Below are positions 34,100-42,360 of a stretch of DNA of 56,781 bases, piece by piece. The position numbers were made by a program, and so were the translations under genes. Below the pieces are notes generated by a model. That model was not told the DNA's origin and ran no database searches. It saw nothing but the letters and a program-made list of their open reading frames with translations. Origin of the DNA: DYRG01 sp041161065 (GTDB lineage Bacteria; Pseudomonadota; Gammaproteobacteria; Beggiatoales; Beggiatoaceae); contig JBEAVE010000016.1 of the NCBI GenBank assembly GCA_041161065.1, forward strand, positions 1-56,781, written 5' to 3'. The number at the start of each line of letters is the position of its first letter. Within the stretch, counting starts at the first letter, position 1.

Positions 34100-35539
34100 T
34101 TAGTTAGTAGAATTGGATTGAACAGCGTCCCAATTTTGTTTTTTGCGATAAATGGTCGATGCGCTAATCCCCAAATGAATGGCGGCTTTGGGAATGTTTC
34201 CATCGCACAGAGCAACCGCCCGTTCAATGATTTCTCGTTCAATATCGGCTAATGGACGAATGCTGTGAATAGAATCGGGTAGAACGGTGTGGTGTTTTTG
34301 CAATGCCATTGTATTTGAAATGGAAGGTTTCATTGTTATTTCTTCCTCTTGAGGGTGGTGTTGGTGGAGATTAAAACCATTGAGTGGTGGCGGAAGCATT
34401 TCTGGCGTAACCCATTCGTTGTCATTAAGAACCACGATATTGCGCATAACATTTTGTAATTGGCGCACGTTTCCGGGCCAATTGTACGCGAGGAAAATCG
34501 ATTCAGTTTGGGGGGTGAAGTCTTTGAAATGCTTACCTTCTTCCTCACTATAGTCTAATAAAAACTTTCGAGCAATCATCATCACATCTGCGTCGCGTTT
34601 TCTCAAAGATGGCAGCATAATGGGAATAACGTGCAAACGATAATACAAATCTTCACGAAACCGTCCGGCAGCAACTTCTTTTAAGGGGTCTTTGTTGGTC
34701 GCACAAATAAAACGAATGTCGGCTTTCTTTAATTCACTGCCGCCGACGGGTTGATAAGAACCCGTTTGAATAAAGCGGAGAAACTTGGTTTGTAAATCCA
34801 AATCCATGTCGCAGATTTCATCTAAAAATAGTGTGCCGCCGTTTGCGGTTGAGGCTGCGCCTTGTCGGGTGAGGTGCGCGCCGGTGAACGCGCCTTTGAC
34901 GTGTCCGAAAATTTCGCTTTCCATCAAATCTCGCGGAATCGCCGCGCAATTAATCGCGACAAACGCATGGTTTTTGCGGTCTGATTCTTTGTGGATTGCC
35001 TCGGCGCAGAGTTCTTTGCCCGTCCCCGATTCGCCCGTGATAAAAACGGTGGCTTTGCTGGGCGCGGCACTGTCGATGATGTGATAAATCCCGCGCATGA
35101 TGCTTGATGATCCGATAAAGCCATGATAATTATCACGAAATCCTTCTTTATAACTATCGACGAGCGCGGACAAGCGTTGGCGTTCGAGGGCGTTGCGTAA
35201 TGTGATCAGCAGGCGTTCGGGCGCGAAGGGTTTTTCAATAAAATCAAACGCGCCGCCGCGCATCGCATCGACCGCCACATCGACCGATCCGTGTCCCGTG
35301 ACCACTAAAACCGACGTGGAAAGCCTTTGGTCGGTGATATATTTGAGAATTGCCATGCCGTCCATATCGGGCAATTGTAAATCTAATAACACGATTTGCG
35401 GTTGATTATTTTTAATAAATTCAATGGCTTCGTTGCCAGTTTCTACCAACGTTAATTGGATTTGTTCATTGCGCAAATATTCACGATACAAAAGCGCGAT
35501 GGAATGGCTATCTTCGACAATTAAAACAATAGGTTTCAT
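34100..35539 (-). CDS. LuxO-like sigma-54-dependent response regulator
   Basis: The 479-residue activator has a REC domain (residues about 3-118; phospho-Asp in IVLLDLQLPDMDG). The AAA+ sigma-54 interaction domain spans about 140-375: Walker A GESGTGKE, GAFTGAH, Walker B GGTLFLDE. A Fis-type HTH follows (about 430-475; GNIPKAAIHLGISASTIYRK). The stretch RFICATNKDPLKEVAAGRFREDLYYRLHVIP and WPGNVRQLQNVMRNIVVLN closely follow LuxO rather than NtrX. The start is the ATG at 35539 with AGGA 8 nt upstream. A sensor kinase is not adjacent. The quorum/phosphorelay role is inferred from family likeness. Confidence 0.88.
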   Translation of the reverse strand: MKPIVLIVEDSHSIALLYREYLRNEQIQLTLVETGNEAIEFIKNNQPQIVLLDLQLPDMDGMAILKYITDQRLSTSVLVVTGHGSVDVAVDAMRGGAFDFIEKPFAPERLLITLRNALERQRLSALVDSYKEGFRDNYHGFIGSSSIMRGIYHIIDSAAPSKATVFITGESGTGKELCAEAIHKESDRKNHAFVAINCAAIPRDLMESEIFGHVKGAFTGAHLTRQGAASTANGGTLFLDEICDMDLDLQTKFLRFIQTGSYQPVGGSELKKADIRFICATNKDPLKEVAAGRFREDLYYRLHVIPIMLPSLRKRDADVMMIARKFLLDYSEEEGKHFKDFTPQTESIFLAYNWPGNVRQLQNVMRNIVVLNDNEWVTPEMLPPPLNGFNLHQHHPQEEEITMKPSISNTMALQKHHTVLPDSIHSIRPLADIEREIIERAVALCDGNIPKAAIHLGISASTIYRKKQNWDAVQSNSTN

Positions 35540-35703
35540 GAGAGTTATCCTGAGTGATTGCATTTTTCGGTGTAGAATGCAAATTATTTTGGCGATTTGC
35601 AAGATAGAAAGCAGCTTTTATACCAAATATTCGCACGGCAAAATCCGTTGCGCGCCTCAAAAACGCTTTGCAATCCGTCAGCCCCGTCGACATTTCAACA
35701 CAC

Positions 35704-35733
35704 TTGCGATAAACACAACCTAACCCTTACAAT
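35704..35733 (+). promoter_or_regulatory. Possible promoter for the NifX-like gene
   Basis: TTGCGA (35704-35709), 18-bp spacer, TACAAT (35728-35733), 36 bp before the ATG at 35769. Confidence 0.45.
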
Positions 35734-35768
35734 GCACTTTAATCAACAACCTGTTTGGAGGTTTTCAA

Positions 35769-36152
35769 ATGCGTATTTTTTTCATCATGTTAAGCCTTGT
35801 TCTTTCCCAACAGATTTCTCAAGCCGCTGATATATCAACAATTATTGCGGTCGCGGCGACGGGAAATTCTCAAAAAAGCATCATTACAACCGCAACCAAT
35901 GCACCTTTCTTTTTATTATTTAACAACGAAGGCGATTTCCTCAAAGCCATCGCCAATCAACACAAAGGCGAAGTGGGCGAATCCGCCGCCGATTTGGCAA
36001 AACACGGCACAACTGTCTTGGTCGCCAGCAGTTTCGACCGCGCATCATTGGAAGCAATTACCGCCCAAGATGTGATTCCCGTTAAAAAAAGAGGCGCGGT
36101 GGCAAAAGCCATTCAAAGCATGACCGCGTGCGAAGAACCTGAGAAAAAATAA
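35769..36152 (+). CDS. Exported NifX/NifB-C-like domain protein
   Basis: The 127-residue protein has a signal peptide (residues 1-20, LVLSQQISQA) and GGAGG upstream. The mature part fits the dinitrogenase iron-molybdenum cofactor (NifX/NifB C-terminal) fold by pattern: IAVAATG at the first strand, then FFLLFNNEGDFLKAI, ADLAKHGTTVLVAS and ITAQDVIPVKKRGAVAKAI. Members of this fold bind metal clusters in the cytoplasm; an exported version is unusual. It ends 4 bp before the CorC-type gene and is probably co-transcribed with it. The family assignment is by eye. Confidence 0.6.
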   Translation: MRIFFIMLSLVLSQQISQAADISTIIAVAATGNSQKSIITTATNAPFFLLFNNEGDFLKAIANQHKGEVGESAADLAKHGTTVLVASSFDRASLEAITAQDVIPVKKRGAVAKAIQSMTACEEPEKK

Positions 36153-36156
36153 TTTC

Positions 36157-37419
36157 GTGGACATTTCATTAAGCTGGTTAATTGGAATTTTCGTGCTGTC
36201 GTTGTTGGGATCGGCGTTTTTTTCATCGTCCGAAACCGCGATGATGGCGGTCAATCGCTACCGTTTGCGTCATTTGGCAAATCAAGGTCACGCGGGCGCG
36301 CAACGGGTTTTACGTTTGTTGGAATACCCCGACCGAATGCTCGGCGTGATTTTGTTAGGAAATAACTTTGTCAATACCTTAGCGTCGTCCGTTGCAACCG
36401 TGATCGCCATTCAATTGGGGGGAGAAACCGCCGTTGCTCTCGCCGCGCTTTCTACAACGGTTTTGCTGCTCATTTTTGGCGAAGTTACCCCCAAAACGAT
36501 CGCCGCCTTATTACCAGAAAAGATTGTTTTTCCTGCATCGCGGGTGATTTCTCCGCTATTAAAACTCCTATATCCGCTAGTGTGGTTCACCAATTGGATT
36601 GGGCTAAGTTTGCTCAAATTAGTGGGGGTTTCATTACCTCAAAATAATGACAATCATCATCAATTGAATCTCGATGAATTACGCACCTTAGTTCGTGAAG
36701 CCGAAGGCATTATTCAAGTTAATCACAAAGAAATGTTGTTGGGTATTTTAGATTTAGAGAAAAAAACCGTCGAAGATATTATGATCCCGCGCAGTGACGT
36801 GCTTGGCGCAGATTTAGACGAACCCCTCACCAGCATTACAAACCATATCACCCGCTCTCAACATAGCCGTTTATTGTTATATCAAGGAAGTGTTGAAAAT
36901 GTGGTGGGGATTATTCATTTGCGCAAATTGCTTTCGTATTTCTGCCACGATGATTTAGATAAAGAAACGTTGAAACAAGAAGCCGCTAAAGAACTTTATT
37001 ACATTCCTCAAGGCACATCGCTTTATACGCAGTTGTTGAATTTTCAACGCCAGAAACGTCGAATGGGATTGGTCGTGAATGAATATGGCGATATTCAAGG
37101 GTTGGTCACATTAGAGGATATTTTAGAGGAAATTGTGGGCGAATTTACCACCAATCCTGATGCATTAAATCTCCATTTGCACCCACAAACCGATGGTTCA
37201 TATTTAGTTGATGCGAGCATTCCAATTCGGGATTTGAACAAGGCATTGCATTGGCATTTGTCGACCGAGCACGCGAGAACCTTAAATGGGTTAATTTTGA
37301 ACTACTTAGAAACTATTCCACAAACCGGCACGAGCTTTCGAATTGCGAATTATCCAATGGAAATTATCCACGTCACTAATAACGCGGTTAAAACCGTTAG
37401 AATCTTTCCCGACAAATGA
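36157..37419 (+). CDS. CorC/HlyC-type protein (DUF21 - CBS pair - CorC_HlyC)
   Basis: The 420-residue inner-membrane protein starts with GTG at 36157. The DUF21 region (residues about 1-180; four membrane helices; FSSSETAMMAVNRYRLRHLA; LLIFGEVTPKTIAA) is followed by two CBS domains (about 205-325; EDIMIPRSDV; LVVNEYGDIQGLVTLEDILEEIVGE). A C-terminal CorC_HlyC transporter-associated domain covers about 335-418. Homologues (YfjD/CorB/CNNM) are linked to Mg2+ or Co2+ efflux and resistance. It follows the NifX-like gene by 4 bp. Confidence 0.9.
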   Translation: MDISLSWLIGIFVLSLLGSAFFSSSETAMMAVNRYRLRHLANQGHAGAQRVLRLLEYPDRMLGVILLGNNFVNTLASSVATVIAIQLGGETAVALAALSTTVLLLIFGEVTPKTIAALLPEKIVFPASRVISPLLKLLYPLVWFTNWIGLSLLKLVGVSLPQNNDNHHQLNLDELRTLVREAEGIIQVNHKEMLLGILDLEKKTVEDIMIPRSDVLGADLDEPLTSITNHITRSQHSRLLLYQGSVENVVGIIHLRKLLSYFCHDDLDKETLKQEAAKELYYIPQGTSLYTQLLNFQRQKRRMGLVVNEYGDIQGLVTLEDILEEIVGEFTTNPDALNLHLHPQTDGSYLVDASIPIRDLNKALHWHLSTEHARTLNGLILNYLETIPQTGTSFRIANYPMEIIHVTNNAVKTVRIFPDK

Positions 37420-37436
37420 TTTTTAGCGGGTAATAA

Positions 37437-38801
37437 TCAAATGCGATCATAGTGTTGGCGAAACGTTTTCAACAGTTGCTCAAATTCTTTAGGTAATTGA
37501 TGATGCGGGCTATTTTCAAAAATAGATTTCACAAAATGTTTGGGGTGTTTGATGTGCGGTAAAATCTCTCGTTGAAAGCGGTGAATTAACGCATCGTTCT
37601 TCCAATCTTTATGTTGCGATAACAAATAAAAAGCGACCAACGATTCCTCAGTTTCTCCCACACATTCAAAGGGTTTGTGCGCTTGATAACCTATTAACGC
37701 ATCAAATCCCTCTTGTTGTGCCGCATCATCTAATAAGTTCTTCCCAAAAATACGCAATAAATGTGATTTCTCTAAAAAGGGAGCTAATGCTAAAAAAACA
37801 AATCGACATTTTGGACAATTCAAACACCAGTTGCTTTGTAATGTATTCGGTAAGGCGTGCGTATAATTTCGATTGCAACTTGAAAAGACGTGATGGTATT
37901 TTGGGAAATGACTAAATAAACGGGTAATTTCTAATTCTGAAAGCGGTCTTAACAATGAAAAATAACGAAATTCTGGCAATAAATCCGCAAATTCTTCGCT
38001 GACATCTTTTTCAAATTGGAGGCTTTTGCTATATTGATGATTGATTTCAAAACCATCATGATGTAAATTGCCGACATTGGCGGATCGTTCATTGGACATG
38101 ACAACGGTATCAAAGCCGTATAAAATGGAAGAAGCGGCTAAAATATAAGCAATAATTGCAGAAATCGGAACGTGTCCATTAAATGCGCCTTGTTTGTTTA
38201 ATTCTAGCAATTGGGGAGAAATCCGCCGTTGCACTGAAATATGGGGCAATCCAGAAACCAGCGCGACGTTTTGAATAATTCGAGGATTTCCTACCGAAAA
38301 CAATCGAAAAGGTTCTTGCGCATGTTTAAGGGTTTCGATGGTGACGATGGAATCTTTTCCGCCGCCGATAGGCACGATGGTTTGGCGGGGCAAGGGATAA
38401 TGTGTATAAGAATCAGGTGGTTGCGCTACAAAAGGAAATTTAATACGTCCGCGCAAATCGAGTTGGTTTTGATAAGCAAATTCGCCCAGCCCGTTTAAGT
38501 ATAAGTTATTGAGAAAATGGGCAGTTTTTTCAGAAATGGGGCGGGTATCGATGCTAATTTTTTGGGGCAGGGCGGCTTTGTAATAACTGATGCCCGCGAC
38601 TAAATGCAGATGATGAAAAACCCGATCGAGGGCTTGGCGTTTGACGGGCGGCAGCGGTCGATCGATCCCTAAAAAAACCATTTCTTCGGTAAAAAACCAC
38701 TCGTTATCAAACGCATAATGCAATTTCAACAGCCCAGTTAAGGTGTTAAATTCGTATTTGGTGAAGTGAAAAGTTTTGACGCTCTGCGGGCTAAAGTTCA
38801 T
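37437..38801 (-). CDS. murL: MurL-like UDP-MurNAc-L-Ala-L-Glu epimerase (PP-loop type)
   Basis: The 454-residue protein has the N-terminal pattern EEMVFLGIDRPLPP, VAGISYYKAALP and LYLNGLGEFAYQNQLDLRG. A PP-loop-like VPIGGGKDSIVTIETL follows (about residues 142-157), with SNERSANVGN, a CLNCPKCRFVFLALAPF Cys motif and KPFECVGETEES. This layout matches the MurL family of Xanthomonas, which with MurD2 supplies D-Glu in peptidoglycan by epimerising the terminal Glu. The match is from memory; another ATP-pyrophosphatase role is possible. If it is MurL, the genome should carry murD2. It converges with the CorC-type gene and is divergent from cbbY. Confidence 0.6.
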   Translation of the reverse strand: MNFSPQSVKTFHFTKYEFNTLTGLLKLHYAFDNEWFFTEEMVFLGIDRPLPPVKRQALDRVFHHLHLVAGISYYKAALPQKISIDTRPISEKTAHFLNNLYLNGLGEFAYQNQLDLRGRIKFPFVAQPPDSYTHYPLPRQTIVPIGGGKDSIVTIETLKHAQEPFRLFSVGNPRIIQNVALVSGLPHISVQRRISPQLLELNKQGAFNGHVPISAIIAYILAASSILYGFDTVVMSNERSANVGNLHHDGFEINHQYSKSLQFEKDVSEEFADLLPEFRYFSLLRPLSELEITRLFSHFPKYHHVFSSCNRNYTHALPNTLQSNWCLNCPKCRFVFLALAPFLEKSHLLRIFGKNLLDDAAQQEGFDALIGYQAHKPFECVGETEESLVAFYLLSQHKDWKNDALIHRFQREILPHIKHPKHFVKSIFENSPHHQLPKEFEQLLKTFRQHYDRI

Positions 38802-38854
38802 AATGTCACAAGTAAATTTAAAGCGTATTTCATCGCATTATAACAGGCTCAAGC

Positions 38855-39613
38855 ATGACTAGATTACAAGCTCTCATATTTGATGTGGACGGCACGCTCG
38901 CCGACAACGAACGCGACGGACACCGCGTTGCTTTCAACGAAGCCTTCGCTGCGTACGGACTGGATTGGGATTGGACTCCCGATTTGTACGGTAGATTGCT
39001 CGAAGTCACCGGCGGCAAAGAACGCATCAAATTCTATTTAGAATCCTATCTCACCGGTGAACTTTCCCCCAACGACAGCGATGCGTTTATCGCCGCGCTA
39101 CACAAAGAAAAAACCCGCCGCTACACCGACATCATCGCGCAACGCCGCTTACCTTTGCGCATCGGTGTGGAAAGATTGCTCCACGAAGCCCGCGACGCAG
39201 GTTTAAGGCTCGCCATCGCCACCACCACCAGTTTAATCAACGTCACCACTTTGTTGGAAAACACGCTTTCTCCCGACGCGGTGAAATGGTTTGAAGTGAT
39301 CGCGGCGGGCGATATGGTCAAATTCAAAAAACCCGCCCCCGATATCTACGAATACGCTCTCGAGGCGTTGAATTTGAAACCCGACCAATGCCTTGCTTTT
39401 GAGGATTCCATTAACGGTTTGCGTTCCGCCACCCAAGCAGGTCTACAAACCCTCATTACCTACAATGATTACACGGCTGAACAACACTTTGATCAAGCCT
39501 TATTTGTTTCAGATCATTTAGGCGATCCACAAACCCCTTGCACCGTTCTCAAAAGCCCCGTTGCTCACGTTAAACTCGTCGATGTTCCTCTGCTTAAACA
39601 ACTCTTGAGTTAA
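38855..39613 (+). CDS. cbbY: CbbY-type HAD phosphatase
   Basis: The 252-residue HAD-superfamily enzyme has motif I FDVDGTLADNERDGHRVAFN, LEVTGGKERIKFY typical of CbbY, motif II ATTTS, motif III Lys in KFKKPAPDIY and motif IV FEDSINGL. CbbY removes phosphate from xylulose-1,5-bisphosphate, a RubisCO inhibitor, and is found in autotrophs with a Calvin cycle. No other cbb gene is in the window. A hairpin terminator follows. Confidence 0.88.
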   Translation: MTRLQALIFDVDGTLADNERDGHRVAFNEAFAAYGLDWDWTPDLYGRLLEVTGGKERIKFYLESYLTGELSPNDSDAFIAALHKEKTRRYTDIIAQRRLPLRIGVERLLHEARDAGLRLAIATTTSLINVTTLLENTLSPDAVKWFEVIAAGDMVKFKKPAPDIYEYALEALNLKPDQCLAFEDSINGLRSATQAGLQTLITYNDYTAEQHFDQALFVSDHLGDPQTPCTVLKSPVAHVKLVDVPLLKQLLS

Positions 39614-39621
39614 TCAACAGA

Positions 39622-39655
39622 AAAACGTTCCCATGTTCAATTGTGGGAATGTTTT
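39622..39655. terminator. Bidirectional hairpin between cbbY and ntrY
   Basis: AAAACGTTCCCA / TGGGAATGTTTT forms a 12-bp stem with a G-U pair and a 10-base loop. It ends in a T tract for the plus strand and is flanked by A residues for the minus strand. It overlaps the ntrY stop codon. Confidence 0.8.
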
Positions 39656-41786
39656 ATCTATAAACGGGTAATTTGATAATCACGCTCGCGCCGCTGTCGG
39701 GGTTATTTTCCATCCAAATAATTCCACCGTGTTCTTCAATAATTTTCTTAACGATTGCTAACCCCAAACCCGTGCCTTTGGTTTTAGTCGTGACGTAAGG
39801 TTCAAAAATACTCCCCAACATTTCTTCAGAAATCCCGTGTCCATTATCTTGGATTTTTAATTCGACAAATCGCGCGGTGTTTTCTTCGTGAGTGGTGATG
39901 CTCACGGTAATTTTGGGATCAATGGGATTTGATTCGAGGGCGTTTTTCAATACATTATGCAAGACTTGTCTTAAACGTCCCGCATCGGCTTCAACTTGAA
40001 CGGTTTCTAATTGGCGTTGCACGACTTTTGAAGGGTACAAATCCAACACTTCATTGACAATTTTATCTAAGAAAAGTGGTTTCATAATGATTTGTGGGCT
40101 GCGCGCATATTCTGAGAACGCATTGACCATTTCTTTCATCGAATCAACTTGTTGGATAATGGTGTGCGTCATGCGGTCGAGGGTTTGGGCTTCTTTGTCG
40201 GGAAAGGTCGCTAAGTATTTGTGCCGCAAGCGTTCTGCCGACAAACGAATCGGCGTTAAAGGGTTTTTGATTTCATGTGCCAATCGCCGCGCGACTTCGC
40301 CCCATGCCGCATCACGTTGAGCCTGCAAAAGCTGCGTAATGTCATCAAAAACAATGAGATGCCCGATGCCTTGACCGTCCAAATCGGGTAATTTTGCGCC
40401 GCGACACAATAACACTTTGCGTCCGCCGACCCCAAAAAACGTTAATTGTTCTTGCCAATCAGCGGCTTCCGAACGCAAATGCACCGCCACCACATCACAC
40501 AGCGTTTGTAAGGGCACATACTCCGCGCACGATTCCATCAAGGGTTTGCCTTTCAAATCCGCCAACGAAATCCCCAAAATATGTTCAGCGGCTTCGTTGC
40601 TCATGCGCAAACAAAACTCCCCGTCCAACGACAACACGCCCGACGACATTCGCGCCAACACAATTTCTAAATAAGTGAGTTGCGCATCGGCTCGTCGTTG
40701 GCTTCGATACGCCGAATCACGGGCTTCGCGGATTTTGCGCGTCATTTGATTGAACGATTCGACCAAAAAACCCAATTCGTCTAAGTGACTGATGGGAATC
40801 TGTTTATCGTAATTTCCGTCGGCGACGGCGTGCGTGCCTTCGACCAAATTGCGGATCGGTTTCACCAATTGTCGCGCCGCCACGAATGCCGCCCATGTCG
40901 CGCTCAACACCGTCAATAACATCACCAGCGATAACACTAAAGAAAAGCTGGTTTTTAACGAACTGTGCAAATACGCCAACCGCTGATAATTATTGGTTCG
41001 ATGCTCGACATCGTTGGCTAAGGTGCTGATTTCAGAGGCAACGGCAAACAACGCCACCAAAAAACGTTCGGTCGGATCGGGGCGCGCGCTCGCTTGATAA
41101 CGCACAATCGCCTGCACAAACAACCCGCGACCCGTAATCGGCTGCAAACTGACTTGGTAATCTTGGTGGCGCAATTTGAAGGTTTTATCGGGGCGTTTGG
41201 GGAGCAATTTTCCGGTTTCATCGCTGCTGATCGCGATAATTTCCCCCCGATTCGGCGCAAAAACCAACAATTCCGCCGCGTTAGTTTGCGAACGTTGCGC
41301 ATTCAATTCACTCACCACCAACTGATCTTCTAATGATGCTAATTGTCCCGCAATTTTGCGTGTTTTGTTAAGTGCATCGCGTAAGTTTGAATCCAACGCC
41401 GCGCGGCTAAGTTGTAATGCAGAAGAAAGGGCTTGTTCTATTTGTGTATCAAACCAACTTTCTAAGCGTTGATTAATAAATCCTAACGAAAAATAAAAGA
41501 CCACTAAAACCGGTGTAATCGCTAAAATAGCAAACAAAATAACTAAGCGCGCCGTTAAACGTGCACCCGGACGACCTTTGCGCACTTGGCGAAATAAATC
41601 ATGAACATTTAATACAATCAAAATTCCAATCGTTAATAACCCAAATGAACTCATCGTTAATAACGTTAAATACAAATGCTCAAATCGTGCAGAATCCTCT
41701 AATACATTTGCTAGCATTAATAACGAGGTTAATAACGCTACAAACAATAATAAAGTCAGCCACATTCGCAAATGTTTGCGTAACAT
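39654..41786 (-). CDS. ntrY: NtrY-type membrane sensor histidine kinase
   Basis: The 710-residue protein has membrane helices near residues 7-27, 40-60 and 85-106. A periplasmic-type sensing region follows to about 290, then a fourth helix (about 290-312). HAMP covers about 314-366, PAS about 375-490, and HisKA has ARRLAHEIKNPLTPIRLSAE (phospho-His). The HATPase has NVLKNALES, DNGHGI and GTGLGLAI. It is the distal gene of def-fmt-rsmB-DUF4390-ntrY, an order common in gammaproteobacteria where ntrX usually follows. Here ntrX is absent and cbbY lies downstream on the other strand. The nearest NtrC-family regulator is at 34100-35539 but is LuxO-like. Confidence 0.9.
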   Translation of the reverse strand: MLRKHLRMWLTLLLFVALLTSLLMLANVLEDSARFEHLYLTLLTMSSFGLLTIGILIVLNVHDLFRQVRKGRPGARLTARLVILFAILAITPVLVVFYFSLGFINQRLESWFDTQIEQALSSALQLSRAALDSNLRDALNKTRKIAGQLASLEDQLVVSELNAQRSQTNAAELLVFAPNRGEIIAISSDETGKLLPKRPDKTFKLRHQDYQVSLQPITGRGLFVQAIVRYQASARPDPTERFLVALFAVASEISTLANDVEHRTNNYQRLAYLHSSLKTSFSLVLSLVMLLTVLSATWAAFVAARQLVKPIRNLVEGTHAVADGNYDKQIPISHLDELGFLVESFNQMTRKIREARDSAYRSQRRADAQLTYLEIVLARMSSGVLSLDGEFCLRMSNEAAEHILGISLADLKGKPLMESCAEYVPLQTLCDVVAVHLRSEAADWQEQLTFFGVGGRKVLLCRGAKLPDLDGQGIGHLIVFDDITQLLQAQRDAAWGEVARRLAHEIKNPLTPIRLSAERLRHKYLATFPDKEAQTLDRMTHTIIQQVDSMKEMVNAFSEYARSPQIIMKPLFLDKIVNEVLDLYPSKVVQRQLETVQVEADAGRLRQVLHNVLKNALESNPIDPKITVSITTHEENTARFVELKIQDNGHGISEEMLGSIFEPYVTTKTKGTGLGLAIVKKIIEEHGGIIWMENNPDSGASVIIKLPVYR

Positions 41787-41792
41787 ATTTTC

Positions 41793-42356
41793 TTATTCCA
41801 ATGCGCAATTAAATACATCGCTTATCAATCGCCATTCTCTTGAAAAATAAGCAATTGTTCGTAATGAAGGCGGTAATGCTTCAATATCTAAATACGTCTG
41901 CAAACGCACTTGATAACTCTGATCTTCATTTAACAAACTTTTTTCTAATAACGGGATTTCACGAAAAGAACCTAACGTCGTTAAAAGCTCGGATAAATTC
42001 GCAAAAACATACGTCCTATTTTGATTCACTTGCGAAACAACATAATAATTACTCAGCGGGTGATAACGCAAAATGTAATGATAAGTTGAAGTCGCAATTT
42101 TTTCATTCCACAAATACCAACGTTCTTTAACAATATCGATTTGTAAAATTAGGGTCAATGAAATCCCGTTTTTTAAAGCACGAATGCTCTCATCACTTAA
42201 CTCATAATTCACGTCAATGTTCAAAAAATAACGGTGATCTTGCAAATAGGTTTTTGCCGACTTAATTTCAAACAAACCTTCTGAGGTATTTTCAATAGCT
42301 AAAACCTGAGCAGAGAAAGCCATCGTCAAATAAAAATATAATAAGAAAACACGCAC
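41793..42356 (-). CDS. DUF4390 exported protein
   Basis: The 187-residue protein of unknown function is found next to rsmB and ntrY in many gammaproteobacteria. It has a signal peptide (VFLLYFYLTMAFSAQVLA) and a beta-rich body with LQDHRYFLNIDVNYELSDES and a terminal FSREWRLIS. I prefer the GTG at 42356, which follows the rsmB stop by 4 bp with AGGA inside the rsmB end. A longer frame from 42395 would overlap rsmB. It ends 6 bp before ntrY. Confidence 0.8.
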   Translation of the reverse strand: MRVFLLYFYLTMAFSAQVLAIENTSEGLFEIKSAKTYLQDHRYFLNIDVNYELSDESIRALKNGISLTLILQIDIVKERWYLWNEKIATSTYHYILRYHPLSNYYVVSQVNQNRTYVFANLSELLTTLGSFREIPLLEKSLLNEDQSYQVRLQTYLDIEALPPSLRTIAYFSREWRLISDVFNCALE

Positions 42357-42360
42357 TGTT

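Noticed and set aside
34100..35539. Calling this regulator NtrX
   Set aside because: The AAA+ and receiver sequences follow LuxO rather than NtrX, and it is not adjacent to ntrY.
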